From positions 62,001 through 126,000 of the forward strand of contig CAZQKR010000003.1 of assembly GCA_964594045.1 (NCBI GenBank): a stretch of DNA of 64,000 nt. Direction: 5' to 3'. Source of the stretch: UBA2365 sp964594045 (lineage in GTDB: Bacteria; Bacteroidota; Bacteroidia; Chitinophagales; Saprospiraceae). The translations under genes and the position numbers were made by a program. Numbering within the stretch: position 1 is the stretch's first letter; each line of letters opens with the position of its first letter. Shown here in pieces: positions 16,469 through 24,848 of this stretch. The notes beneath the pieces are model-generated. The model worked only from the letters and a program-made list of their open reading frames with translations. It did no database searches and was not told where the DNA came from.

Positions 16469-16809
16469 CGGATAAAATAATTTATAAGGACTTTATCGGA
16501 ACGGTTCACTTTTCATCGAAAGATGTCTTGTTTTATGGAAAAATTGATGGCATTGATGATTTGGTGACGTTTGAAGGACAATCTGTTGAAGAACTGAAAT
16601 CAGCATTCGAAGAAGCTGTTGAAGATTATATTCAATTATGCGAAGAAGCCGGGAAAAAGCCCGGCAAGTCCTTTAGGGGCTCATTCAATATCAGAATTGA
16701 CCCTCAATTGCATTCCAGGGCCTCAAAATTAGCCACCTTAAAAGGAAAAACGTTGAATCAATTCATTAAGGAGGCCATTGAGAAAGAGGTAAATTCTTTT
16801 TCAGGTTGA
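16465..16809 (+). CDS. hicB: HicB-family antitoxin
   Basis: The protein has 114 residues from the ATG at 16465, which overlaps the hicA stop; an in-frame TTG at 16459 is an alternative. Residues of about 1-60 form the partially degraded RNase-H-like HicB domain (YKDFIGTVHFS, FYGKIDGI, VTFEGQSVEEL...FEEAVEDY). The C-terminal part (about 70-112) is a ribbon-helix-helix DNA-binding domain, SFNIRIDPQLHSRAS then LNQFIKEAIEKEV. It neutralises HicA and probably represses the operon. The unit stands alone between unrelated genes, which fits acquisition as a small mobile cassette. Confidence 0.87.
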   Translation: MTDKIIYKDFIGTVHFSSKDVLFYGKIDGIDDLVTFEGQSVEELKSAFEEAVEDYIQLCEEAGKKPGKSFRGSFNIRIDPQLHSRASKLATLKGKTLNQFIKEAIEKEVNSFSG

Positions 16810-17416
16810 CTGGTGTCATTTTTCAAATAGCTGTTATTATTTTGTTGGCTAAAATACTCACCGGTTAAAACTATTTGACTCAACTGCAACTTGAAAAAAA
16901 CAAACTAATGTTATGTAAAATTAATTTTGACGCATTTATTCAATTGACGCCCCATTTATGGGGTGGATGATGTAGAATTATTAAACCAGGCTTTAGCCAA
17001 ATGCTTAGCTGTTTTTGGCTAAATCCCATGCAATATCTCAAATATATCCGGCAGCTAAAGCAACCGGCAATTCATTGCTAACACTACACTTGTTGCCAGA
17101 AAAAAAAGATTACTCTCCAGAATTAGTTGGATAGAAATGACAATATTAAGGTAGTAAAATTAGAGAAACTATCCACATGAGTTTGACTTCAAATTTCCGG
17201 AATACTCCGTGATGTGATATTTATCATTCCCATTGATCGTTGCACTTGATCGTGACAGGTTCTAACAAAAAAAATCTGAAAAATAGAAAGAAAATGTAAG
17301 AATGGGATACACCCTTAAAAATGAACCGCAAGGATGCCCGGAATTAAATTGACCTGAAAAACTAACTATCCAATTCCTCCAAAAAATCTACTTTTGCACT
17401 TTTTTAAACTGAACGT
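16810..17416. other. Long intergenic region after hicAB
   Basis: These 607 bases have no supported gene. There are two small hairpins: CCCCAT/ATGGGG around 16950-16964, and a 10-bp stem TTTAGCCAAA (16992-17001) with TTTGGCTAAA (17014-17023). Neither has a following T-run. The region is AT-rich and may be leftover from insertion of the toxin-antitoxin cassette. A TACTTTTG -7 element lies at its right end. Confidence 0.55.
17389..17396 (+). promoter_or_regulatory. Possible -7 element (TACTTTTG) for DUF486 gene
   Basis: It matches TAnnTTTG and lies 20 bases before the ATG at 17417. There is no TTG at the expected -33 spacing. Confidence 0.4.
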
Positions 17417-17788
17417 ATGAACAACAGTCTTTTGACCATATTGCTTTTGATATTGTCCAATACCTTTATGACATTTGCCTGGTACGGGCATCTGAAATTC
17501 AAAGAGATGAACTGGTTCAGCAGCCTGGGATTGATGAGTATCATTCTGATCAGTTGGGGCATCGCCTTTTTTGAGTATATCTTTCAGGTGCCGGCCAACA
17601 GGATGGGCTACACACAGAACGGAGGATCATTCAACCTGTGGCAACTGAAGGTCATACAGGAAGTGATCACACTGACCGTTTTTACCCTGTTTACCGTGCT
17701 TTTTTTCAAAAATGAAAGCTTCCGGATGAATCACCTGATCGGCTTTGTGTTTTTAATACTGGCGGTGTATTTTATTTTCAAAAAATAA
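17417..17788 (+). CDS. DUF486 (DMT-type) small membrane protein
   Basis: The protein has 123 residues and four hydrophobic segments (about 5-20, 35-55, 80-97 and 102-120). Conserved pieces of the DUF486 family are visible: TFAWYGHLKF, AFFEYIFQVPANRMGY, FNLWQLKVIQEVI and a VLFFKNE tail. The family belongs to the drug/metabolite transporter superfamily; the substrate is unknown. The start is fixed by the promoter-like element just upstream. It is convergent with the following peptidase-like gene, with 14 bp between stop codons. Confidence 0.88.
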   Translation: MNNSLLTILLLILSNTFMTFAWYGHLKFKEMNWFSSLGLMSIILISWGIAFFEYIFQVPANRMGYTQNGGSFNLWQLKVIQEVITLTVFTLFTVLFFKNESFRMNHLIGFVFLILAVYFIFKK

Positions 17789-17802
17789 AGACCTGTTTTA
17801 CT

Positions 17803-20703
17803 TTAAAAAATCAAATTGAAGTCCACAAATGAAAAACTGAATTTGCCCCAGAATGGATTTTTGTAACTTTCCTTATACTTGTCTTCTATTTCTTTTGAAT
17901 TGATCAGCGGGAGATATATCTCAAAATTATCCTTAAAAATCGAAAAGATCAAACCTGCGGAATAGAGCGTTTTGGTTGAGTACCCCTCCGAAACGGTCGG
18001 CAGATAGCCATAAACCCCGAAATCAAAAAATGGTTTGATAAATGTGCCAAACGGCAGATCCATTTTCAGGTTGACCGATGCCACAAAACGGTTGCTTTGC
18101 CCGACCCCGTAAGCATTGCTGATGGCGGTCTTGAAGCCGCCGGTATGCATGCTGATCTGCCTGGACCAGAATCCATATTGGGCAGACCGGTCAAAAAACA
18201 ACAAATGGTCGTAAGCGTAATCATTCATGTTGTAGCCGATCAGACTCAGTGTTCCGGGCAGGGTATTGGTACTGTTTGAATGACTGTTGTACAGGTAGGT
18301 TGCCCCATACAAACGGGCATGGATATACCTGTTCGGTTTATAAGCATAGCTTGTATTTAGCCGCGCATCAACCATGAGATAATGTCTTTTTTCATACAAA
18401 TTATAGTTCTGATGTTCCAGGCCGATCCGATAATTGTAAGGATTGATAACATGTGTTTTTTTGTCATAAAAATTGAGATTGGTTATATACCTTCGATAGT
18501 TTCTGATACCATCAGATCCATAAATCTGATCTCCGATAAATTTGTAATCAACTTCAATGGCTTTTTGAGGCTCACAGCCTTCTCTTCCCTGAAAAACATA
18601 GATCATTTTGGGATTGATCACATAATATCTCAATGCTTCTGCTTCAACCCGCATTCTGTGAAAACTTTTTGCAATCAGTTTGGTTCCCAGATAGCTATCC
18701 GCGGAAGTAGTTGTAATCTTGTAAATTTCCAAAGCACCAGTCATGGCTTCTGAACGTAAGGCGTACAAGGGAACGACATGAGCATGGAAATTATGAAACC
18801 TGTTGCTCAGCATCCCTCCCAGCATCAAACCATCATTGGCATTATATCCCATCATTGGTGTAAAAGCAAAAAATGGAATTTTGAGGTCAGAAAACGGAAG
18901 ACCATAATGCAGTGAACGCAGGTTGGGCTTATTGATATAAGCACTTTGCTTAAGCCAGGGTGTTTCCGGTGCCCACAAAAAAGGATCCAGCTTTACCTTA
19001 TTGGACCCGGTTGCGTCAAAAACAAACGTTTTCAATCCCGGGTGGCCCTCAACCAGCAAACTGTCCACGACTTTTTTGTGGTTTTTCAGTCCAATCATAT
19101 AGGGAGGATTGAAATCTCCGGTATTTTGAACCTCAACCGATATTTGTCCTCCTTTTTTTTCAATTTTTTGGATTTCATATTTGAAAGGGAAGAATGAACC
19201 CATCATACCATTGAAAAACCAATGATGATCCTGCCCGGTTTGACGGGAGAAATATTCCTGCAGGTTTCTTTGAAAATCTTCCCCTGAAGGACGCTGACTG
19301 AAATAACCCGCCATTATCCGGTCAAATGTCTGAACACCATTTACTTTTTCCAGATAATTGAAATGAACGCTGACCGGATTCACCAGATAATTGTCAATAT
19401 CATCCTTACAATGATAGGAAGGCAGACTTAGGTTTGCCGGCTTAAAACAAATGGCACATTCAGGTTCATACCAGTTTTTTCGATAATTCATATCCTTAAA
19501 GGATCTGGATTGGTCCTTGGTTTGCGGATAATTGTCTTCCATGAACCGGGTAAAATAATACGTGCCCAGGCCCAAGTACATCCAGGGTTTTTCGACAGGA
19601 TTTTCCTCAAGCCTGTTTGTCAGCCCCATCAGGATCAGATCGCTGGCCAGTTTTTCGCGGGCTACATAATTGTCATCCCTGCTATTACTCTTTGCATACA
19701 GATCCGTAGTGACCAGGCCGGCAAACACCACCGGGTAAGTTATTTTCTCAGAACAGAAAATGCGAAAACTTCCGGGCAGATTGCCGGGCATTTTCGCTTC
19801 CGTGTACTCGATCAGATTTTTTAAAAAAGGTATGAACTGATCCAGATTCTTTTCAAAAAGTACATGATGATCGGTTGTGATTTCAACCAAAAACTTTTTA
19901 CCATTGTCAAGTGTCACTAATTGTGGAAAAACAGGCAGTTGTTTGTTGGCGATCCATGCAAAATCCTTCGTTCCCGGATGGGCAAAACTCAGCTTTTTAT
20001 ACCCGTTTTTTTCAGACAGATGTTCCCATTCCTCACTTTCAGGCAAATGAATGGAAAGGTAGTTCCCGGAGGAAACAACCCAATAATTGGTTGGAACAAA
20101 TAAAGTCAGATGATATTTCCCCACATCCGAACTGAACAGATTCTGACTGTTGAGCACCTGAACCTCCCATTTTCCATCGCGATAAGCAGCTACCTTCGGA
20201 TACCAGTTGGCCAGAATAAACTGACCGCTATCATAACCATAGCCCAGGATGTTTTTGGGTATTTTAAGACTGTAAAGTACTTTGATCTCAGCAAGTTCAC
20301 CGGGAGGGAGAGGATTATTCAATATTAGCCGGGCGATTTGCCTTTCGTCATCTGCGTAATGCGGAGTCAACTCCTGTTCACCCGTCCGGAAGGAGATATC
20401 CGTGTATCCTCCCAAATCATTTTGTTTGAGGAAATACATGGAAGGATCATGTGCCTCGATCAGTTCTCTGGCTAAAGAGCTGTTTTTCGAACTGTAAGCG
20501 TTTGCCCAAAGGTGGAACCAGACCTCTGTCAGGGTATCGGCGGAGTTATTGAGATAATGTATAGTGGCCTGCGCGTCGATTTTCCGGAGGCTGGTATCCA
20601 GTTTTGCAATGATATTATAATCTGCCCGCTGCATGGGTGAAGATTGAGCATAGGTATGAACAGCTAGAATTGAAAAGATCAGTATTTTGAAAAGGTTTTG
20701 CAT
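17803..20703 (-). CDS. M1-peptidase-like protein with destroyed zinc site
   Basis: The protein has 966 residues; the start at 20703 gives a clean signal peptide (MQNLFKILIFSILAVHTYA). The N-terminal part (about 20-420) follows the Bacteroidota M1 aminopeptidase plan: RADYNIIAKLD, WFHLWANAY..K, and an ANWYPKVAAY stretch. Where active enzymes have HExxH and PWMDEG, this protein has S354-D-L-I-L358 and PWMYLG, so both zinc His residues, the catalytic Glu and the third ligand (now L377) are missing; the GAMEN-type loop reads VVFAGLV. The C-terminal part (from about 590) looks like a beta-barrel, with many alternating aromatic strands. It is probably a non-catalytic outer-membrane protein. Confidence 0.83.
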   Translation of the reverse strand: MQNLFKILIFSILAVHTYAQSSPMQRADYNIIAKLDTSLRKIDAQATIHYLNNSADTLTEVWFHLWANAYSSKNSSLARELIEAHDPSMYFLKQNDLGGYTDISFRTGEQELTPHYADDERQIARLILNNPLPPGELAEIKVLYSLKIPKNILGYGYDSGQFILANWYPKVAAYRDGKWEVQVLNSQNLFSSDVGKYHLTLFVPTNYWVVSSGNYLSIHLPESEEWEHLSEKNGYKKLSFAHPGTKDFAWIANKQLPVFPQLVTLDNGKKFLVEITTDHHVLFEKNLDQFIPFLKNLIEYTEAKMPGNLPGSFRIFCSEKITYPVVFAGLVTTDLYAKSNSRDDNYVAREKLASDLILMGLTNRLEENPVEKPWMYLGLGTYYFTRFMEDNYPQTKDQSRSFKDMNYRKNWYEPECAICFKPANLSLPSYHCKDDIDNYLVNPVSVHFNYLEKVNGVQTFDRIMAGYFSQRPSGEDFQRNLQEYFSRQTGQDHHWFFNGMMGSFFPFKYEIQKIEKKGGQISVEVQNTGDFNPPYMIGLKNHKKVVDSLLVEGHPGLKTFVFDATGSNKVKLDPFLWAPETPWLKQSAYINKPNLRSLHYGLPFSDLKIPFFAFTPMMGYNANDGLMLGGMLSNRFHNFHAHVVPLYALRSEAMTGALEIYKITTTSADSYLGTKLIAKSFHRMRVEAEALRYYVINPKMIYVFQGREGCEPQKAIEVDYKFIGDQIYGSDGIRNYRRYITNLNFYDKKTHVINPYNYRIGLEHQNYNLYEKRHYLMVDARLNTSYAYKPNRYIHARLYGATYLYNSHSNSTNTLPGTLSLIGYNMNDYAYDHLLFFDRSAQYGFWSRQISMHTGGFKTAISNAYGVGQSNRFVASVNLKMDLPFGTFIKPFFDFGVYGYLPTVSEGYSTKTLYSAGLIFSIFKDNFEIYLPLINSKEIEDKYKESYKNPFWGKFSFSFVDFNLIF

Positions 20704-20915
20704 GATAAATATTTTATTTGTCAGAGGCCTGTACAATGATCAAATATTGTCAATTAAGTCTGATGATCATCAATAGTACAATACCTTATGGAGGCCAGAT
20801 CGGTTCAGCTTTCAGGACCGGTAAACCGGTTGAGACAAAGATATGATTTAGGCTTATAAATTGAAATTAAGCGGGGTTTTATTTAAATACAAAGGCGGTT
20901 TCCACCTGTTTCTGC

Positions 20916-20945
20916 TTGGTGAATCCATTGAAAATTGTACCTTTG
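20916..20945 (+). promoter_or_regulatory. Promoter of the aspartase fusion gene
   Basis: TTG at 20916-20918, a gap of exactly 19 bases, then TACCTTTG at 20938-20945. This fits the Bacteroidota -33/-7 consensus (TTTG, N19, TAnnTTTG) and leaves a leader of about 45 bases before the ATG at 20998. Confidence 0.65.
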
Positions 20946-20997
20946 CACCCGTTTTTAACTGACTGAATTTCAGATTGGATCGATCAAAAATATAGAT

Positions 20998-22860
20998 ATG
21001 GACAGACATCAGATCATTGAGTTTATTGATCATATTGAGCTTTTCAAAAGACTGGACAAGACCGAATTGTCTTTTGTGGCAGAGGCCTTGAGTCTCACAA
21101 CTTATGATGCAGGGGAGTTTTTATTTGAAGAGAATAAAAAAAGGGAGAAGATCTACCTGATCTATGAGGGTGAAGTAGAGTTGCTCAAAAACACCGGGCA
21201 GAATAAATGGCAAAAACTGAGCTATTTTACCAAATATGATTTTCTTGGAGAGGGTTCCCTGACGGAAGAGACGCTCCACAGCACGTCTGCAAGGGCTGTC
21301 AACCCGACAAAAGTTTTTCTTTTGGACAGAGGATTTTTCGAACATCAGGGTTCCATTGCCCTCAAGGTGTTCTCCAATATTGCCAGGGTGATGTCCAGGC
21401 GGATGAGCCATACCAATGCCCGGATGATCGGGAAAGCAGCACAGTATGTTTCAGGCCGGACCAGGATGGAGCACGATCTTTTGGGAGACAGAGAAGTTCC
21501 GTATGAAAATTATTACGGCATCCAGACCCTGAGAGCCATCGAGAATTTCAGTATTTCAGGAGTTGATCTCGGGTTTTACCCATTATTTATCTCAGCACTC
21601 GCAGAAGTGAAAATGGCTGCGGCAAAAGCAAATTTTGACCTTGGACTGCTCGATAAAAAAGTGGCAGATGCTATCGTACAGGCCTGTGAAGAGATCGCCA
21701 ACGGAAGGTTTCACAACCATTTTGTGGTGGACACCATACAGGGCGGTGCCGGTACTTCCACGAATATGAATGCCAATGAGGTGATCGCCAACCGCGCCCT
21801 GGAGATCATGGGATACGAAAAGGGTGATTACCAGTATTGTCATCCCAACAACCACGTAAATCTTTCCCAATCGACCAATGATGCTTATCCGACCTCCATA
21901 AAAATAGCCTTGCTCAAAAGCAATATCAAGGTGGTGGAAGAGCTGAAAAGTCTGATAGAATCCTTCCAGGCAAAAGCCGAAGAATTCAGCCATGTGATCA
22001 AGATGGGCAGAACGCAGCTGCAGGATGCGGTTCCCATGACTTTAGGACAGGAGTTTGAAGCCTATGCAGTCATGCTGTCAGAAGAGATCGAGCGGCTCAA
22101 TCACAACGTTGCCTTGTTCCTGGAGATCAATATGGGCGGAACAGCGATCGGGACCGGTATCAATGCTGATCCGGGATACAGCCGGATCGTGACCAGGCAT
22201 TTGGCTGAGATTTCCGGTTTTCCTGTGGTTCTGGCAAAGAACCTGGTGGAAGCGACTCAGGATACCGGAGCATTCATCATGTATTCTTCTGCCTTGAAAA
22301 GGCTTGCGGTTAAATTGTCCAAGATCTCCAATGACCTGCGATTGCTTTCTTCCGGCCCGAGAGCAGGATTCAATGAGATCAATCTGCCCCCTATGCAACC
22401 CGGAAGTACCATCATGCCCGGCAAGGTCAATCCGGTCATCCCTGAAGTGGTCAATCAGATCGCATTCAGGGTCATCGGCAATGACCTGACCATTACCATG
22501 GCCGCAGAAGCAGGCCAGCTGGAGTTGAATGTCATGGAACCCGTGATCGTACATTCCCTGTTTGAAAACATCGAATTACTCAAAAACGGCATGGATACGC
22601 TTAATCACCGGTGCATCAAGGGCATTACCGCCAATGAAGAGGTATGCAGGAACATGGTATACAACAGTATCGGTCTGGTTACGGCGTTGAATCCGGTGAT
22701 CGGATATGAAGCTTCCACCAGGTTGGCAAAAGAAGCCCTGGAATCCGGCCGGAGCGTATATGAACTGGTGCTGGAACACAATTTATTATCCAGGGAAAAA
22801 CTCGATGAATTGCTCAATCCGGCAAATATGTTAGGGCCTAAAGAAATGCCAAGGGTCTGA
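20998..22860 (+). CDS. aspA: Aspartate ammonia-lyase fused to a cNMP-binding-like domain
   Basis: The protein has 620 residues. Residues of about 1-145 have the cyclic-nucleotide-binding (Crp-type) fold pattern: IELFKRLDKTELSFVA, then AGEFLFEENKKREKIYLIYEGEVELLK split around residue 45, and FLGEGSLTEE. The usual Arg of the phosphate-binding cassette is not in place (LHSTSARA), so classical cAMP binding is doubtful. From about 156 it is a complete aspartase/fumarase: GRTQLQDAVPMTLG, and the signature GSTIMPGKVNPVIPE with the catalytic Ser 470. It converts aspartate to fumarate and ammonia. The fused domain suggests allosteric control, which is inference. Normal aspartases are about 470 residues, so the extra length is the N-terminal domain. 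Confidence 0.9.
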   Translation: MDRHQIIEFIDHIELFKRLDKTELSFVAEALSLTTYDAGEFLFEENKKREKIYLIYEGEVELLKNTGQNKWQKLSYFTKYDFLGEGSLTEETLHSTSARAVNPTKVFLLDRGFFEHQGSIALKVFSNIARVMSRRMSHTNARMIGKAAQYVSGRTRMEHDLLGDREVPYENYYGIQTLRAIENFSISGVDLGFYPLFISALAEVKMAAAKANFDLGLLDKKVADAIVQACEEIANGRFHNHFVVDTIQGGAGTSTNMNANEVIANRALEIMGYEKGDYQYCHPNNHVNLSQSTNDAYPTSIKIALLKSNIKVVEELKSLIESFQAKAEEFSHVIKMGRTQLQDAVPMTLGQEFEAYAVMLSEEIERLNHNVALFLEINMGGTAIGTGINADPGYSRIVTRHLAEISGFPVVLAKNLVEATQDTGAFIMYSSALKRLAVKLSKISNDLRLLSSGPRAGFNEINLPPMQPGSTIMPGKVNPVIPEVVNQIAFRVIGNDLTITMAAEAGQLELNVMEPVIVHSLFENIELLKNGMDTLNHRCIKGITANEEVCRNMVYNSIGLVTALNPVIGYEASTRLAKEALESGRSVYELVLEHNLLSREKLDELLNPANMLGPKEMPRV

Positions 22861-22867
22861 TCAACCG

Positions 22868-23152
22868 ATGTTTAAATGTTCAAATGTTCAAATGTTCAGA
22901 TATTCAGATGATTTGATGTTCAAATGTTCAAATGTTCAGATATTCAGATGATCTGATGTTCAAATGTTGAGTCTTCTCCGAAAAGTCTTTGCCCCCTTAA
23001 TCCCCCTAAAAGGGGACTTTTAATTTGTTGATTTTCAATCGTTTCCCTTTAGGGCTTGGGGCAAAAAACGATTGAAAATCAACAAATTGGACTTTTCGGA
23101 GCAGACTCAATGTTCAGATGTTCAGATGATCTGATGTTCAGATGTTTGAAAA
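22868..23152. repeat. Period-8 tandem repeat island (TGTTCAAA-type)
   Basis: About 100 bases (22868-22968) are made of 8-base units TGTTCAAA, TGTTCAGA, TATTCAGA and TGATYTGA, arranged as a 40-base higher-order repeat present about 2.5 times. Similar units resume at 23109-23152 after an inserted palindromic block. The block therefore seems to interrupt the repeat array. It lies directly downstream of the aspartase gene. No coding potential is seen. Confidence 0.85.
22968..23109. repeat. 142-bp imperfect palindromic element
   Basis: The outer arms 22968-22987 and 23090-23109 are 20-base inverted repeats with one mismatch (TGAGTCTTCTCCGAAAAGTC on the left). The inner arms 23022-23044 and 23066-23088 are 23-base perfect inverted repeats centred on TTGATTTTCAATCG. 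The centre and left flank carry TTTGCCCCCTTAATCCCCC and its partial complement GGGCTTGGGGCAAA. It could fold into a very long hairpin. There is no transposase, so it would be a non-autonomous palindromic or MITE-like repeat. Confidence 0.8.
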
Positions 23153-23479
23153 CTTTCCTCCGAAATAGATATAATATTAGAGCATCGGAAATGATCAGAT
23201 TATTAAATGGATAAAATATCAGATCATTATAGTATCAGATCATTATAACATTTGAATATTGACCTAAGGAGGATTTGTGAAAAAACACAGTTCATTTTTT
23301 GTTGATTTGAATTTATAGTCAATCTTTGCGTGCTTTTTTCAGATGATCTTGAAAATTTGCAGGCTGTTTCTGAAACAAATCAGGTAAAATTGCGTTTTTA
23401 GCAAATTATCCTTGCTCAGGAATAAAAAGCACCTGTGAATATTAAGGAGTATTTTTAATCACAAAAATTCAAATCAAAC
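23153..23479. other. Intergenic region before thioredoxin gene
   Basis: These 327 AT-rich bases contain a short repeated string ATCAGATCATTATA (about 23219 and 23234) and no supported gene. They probably include the promoter of the thioredoxin-like gene, but I cannot place it. Confidence 0.5.
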
Positions 23480-23929
23480 ATGATGACATTAAAGAGATTA
23501 TTATTTTTGGCTGTATTGGTGGTTTTCGGACTGACAACCGGTTTTTCCCAGAAATGGTTGACAGATCTGGACCAGGGAATTGCACAGGCAAATAAGGAAA
23601 ACAAGCATGTACTTTTGTTTTTTACAGGTTCTGACTGGTGTCCTCCCTGCAAAAGAATGCATGCAGATATTTATTCTTCACAGGTTTTTGCTAAGTATGC
23701 TGATCAGGAATTGGTTTTAGTGAAAGCAGATTTTCCGAGAAGGCCTGAAAATAAACTCAGCGATAGCCAGGCCAGGAAAAACTATGCACTTGCAGAAAGA
23801 TTCGGGGCAAGATCTTTTCCTACTTCCGTTATACTGGATAAAAAGGGTAAAGAACTTCAAAGGTGGGTTGGTCTTCCCAGAGAAAGTGCAGATTCATTTG
23901 TTAATATCTTGAAAGGATATACAAAATAG
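23480..23929 (+). CDS. Secreted thioredoxin-family protein
   Basis: The protein has 149 residues with a signal peptide (MMTLKRLLFLAVLVVFGLTT, cleavage near GFS-QK). The thioredoxin-fold active site is C-P-P-C at about residues 55-58 (SDWCPPCKRM), and the cis-Pro region is ARSFPTSVI. The length and the CPPC site fit the DsbD-gamma/thioredoxin-7-like group common in Bacteroidota. It probably acts as a periplasmic disulfide reductase; the partner is unknown. It is alone, 11 bp from the stop of a convergent membrane-protein gene. Starts at 23480 or 23483 cannot be separated. Confidence 0.85.
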   Translation: MMTLKRLLFLAVLVVFGLTTGFSQKWLTDLDQGIAQANKENKHVLLFFTGSDWCPPCKRMHADIYSSQVFAKYADQELVLVKADFPRRPENKLSDSQARKNYALAERFGARSFPTSVILDKKGKELQRWVGLPRESADSFVNILKGYTK

Positions 23930-23940
23930 TTGAACCGCGA

Positions 23941-24657
23941 TCATATTTTTTTGTCTGGCGGGTCGAGTATCAGCTTTTGTATCAAATAAATAACGGCAAG
24001 AAAAACCAGGGCAATAACCTCCAGCCATATCAGATAAACAGGCCATTCCCCCAGGTAATCCATCAATGTGTTTACCGGGGGTTTATGGCGGCTGTACAGG
24101 TAATTGGATAAGAGCCTGATATTGATCAGGTGAACAAGGATAAAATAAATATTGACAGCAACAAGTGCCTGCCAGGCTGCCTTTATTGTCAGCCGGACCC
24201 TCATCACGATCCAGGCAAAAAATGCGACCCCCAGGATCCCGCCATGGTATATCCAATATAAAAAGTATTCATAATGTGGAAATCCAAAACCCGGATCAGC
24301 CGTGATCATGGCATTCAGTGTGCCGGCTAAAGAGATATAGATATAGATTGCAGTGAACTTACTGTTGTTAAAATAAGCTACCAGCGGAGCGATCAGTGCA
24401 AGTATCCTGCAAAGGTGCAGAGGAAGATCATCCTGCAGGTTCAATCCGCGATGAGAATGGTCCAGCATCATTCTGAGAAGTAACCCGATAAAAGGAATGA
24501 CAGCGATCCACAAAAAAAGACTGGTTTTCTGCTTTTGCTCCATTTGCTTTCCCCTGTAAATCAATAATATCAGAACACCAACAAAAGCAATGAGTGCACC
24601 GAAGTGTTCCGCAGAGAAATTCTCATAGATCTGATATTCGTAGCGAAATGCATCCAT
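23941..24657 (-). CDS. TIGR02206/YwaF-type membrane protein
   Basis: The protein has 238 residues with seven or so hydrophobic segments. Family features are visible: FSAEHFGALIAF near the N-terminus, DLPLHLCRILALIAP at about 78-92 (the conserved LPLHLC motif), HYEYFLYWIYHGG at about 128, and the NYLYSRHKPP loop before the last two helices. The YwaF/TIGR02206 family is a conserved integral membrane family without an established function. It is convergent with the thioredoxin gene and divergent from the S46 peptidase gene. Confidence 0.87.
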   Translation of the reverse strand: MDAFRYEYQIYENFSAEHFGALIAFVGVLILLIYRGKQMEQKQKTSLFLWIAVIPFIGLLLRMMLDHSHRGLNLQDDLPLHLCRILALIAPLVAYFNNSKFTAIYIYISLAGTLNAMITADPGFGFPHYEYFLYWIYHGGILGVAFFAWIVMRVRLTIKAAWQALVAVNIYFILVHLINIRLLSNYLYSRHKPPVNTLMDYLGEWPVYLIWLEVIALVFLAVIYLIQKLILDPPDKKI

Positions 24658-24757
24658 TGGTATTTTTTAAACAAATAATATTGACAAAGTAAACCATTTT
24701 TCCTATTTTACCAATATATTTACGTGTGTGGATGCTTAAACTATAATAGGAAATCGA

Positions 24758-24811
24758 CATGAAAACTTCAAGGTTGTTTTATGCTTCCAATCATGAAGTT
24801 CTGTTTTCATG
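24758..24811. promoter_or_regulatory. Imperfect inverted repeat upstream of S46 peptidase
   Basis: CATGAAAACTTCA (24758-24770) is mirrored by TGAAGTTCTGTTTTCATG (24794-24811) with a small bulge, around a 23-base centre. It sits 38 bases before the start codon and could form a hairpin in the leader or act as a binding site. No family of regulators is suggested. Confidence 0.3.
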
Positions 24812-24848
24812 TATTTTATTTCGCTAAAAAGAAAAAATAAACTTACAT

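Noticed and set aside
22861..23479. Insertion sequence at the repeat island
   Set aside because: No transposase frame and no target-site duplication were visible; only the palindromic repeat is supported.
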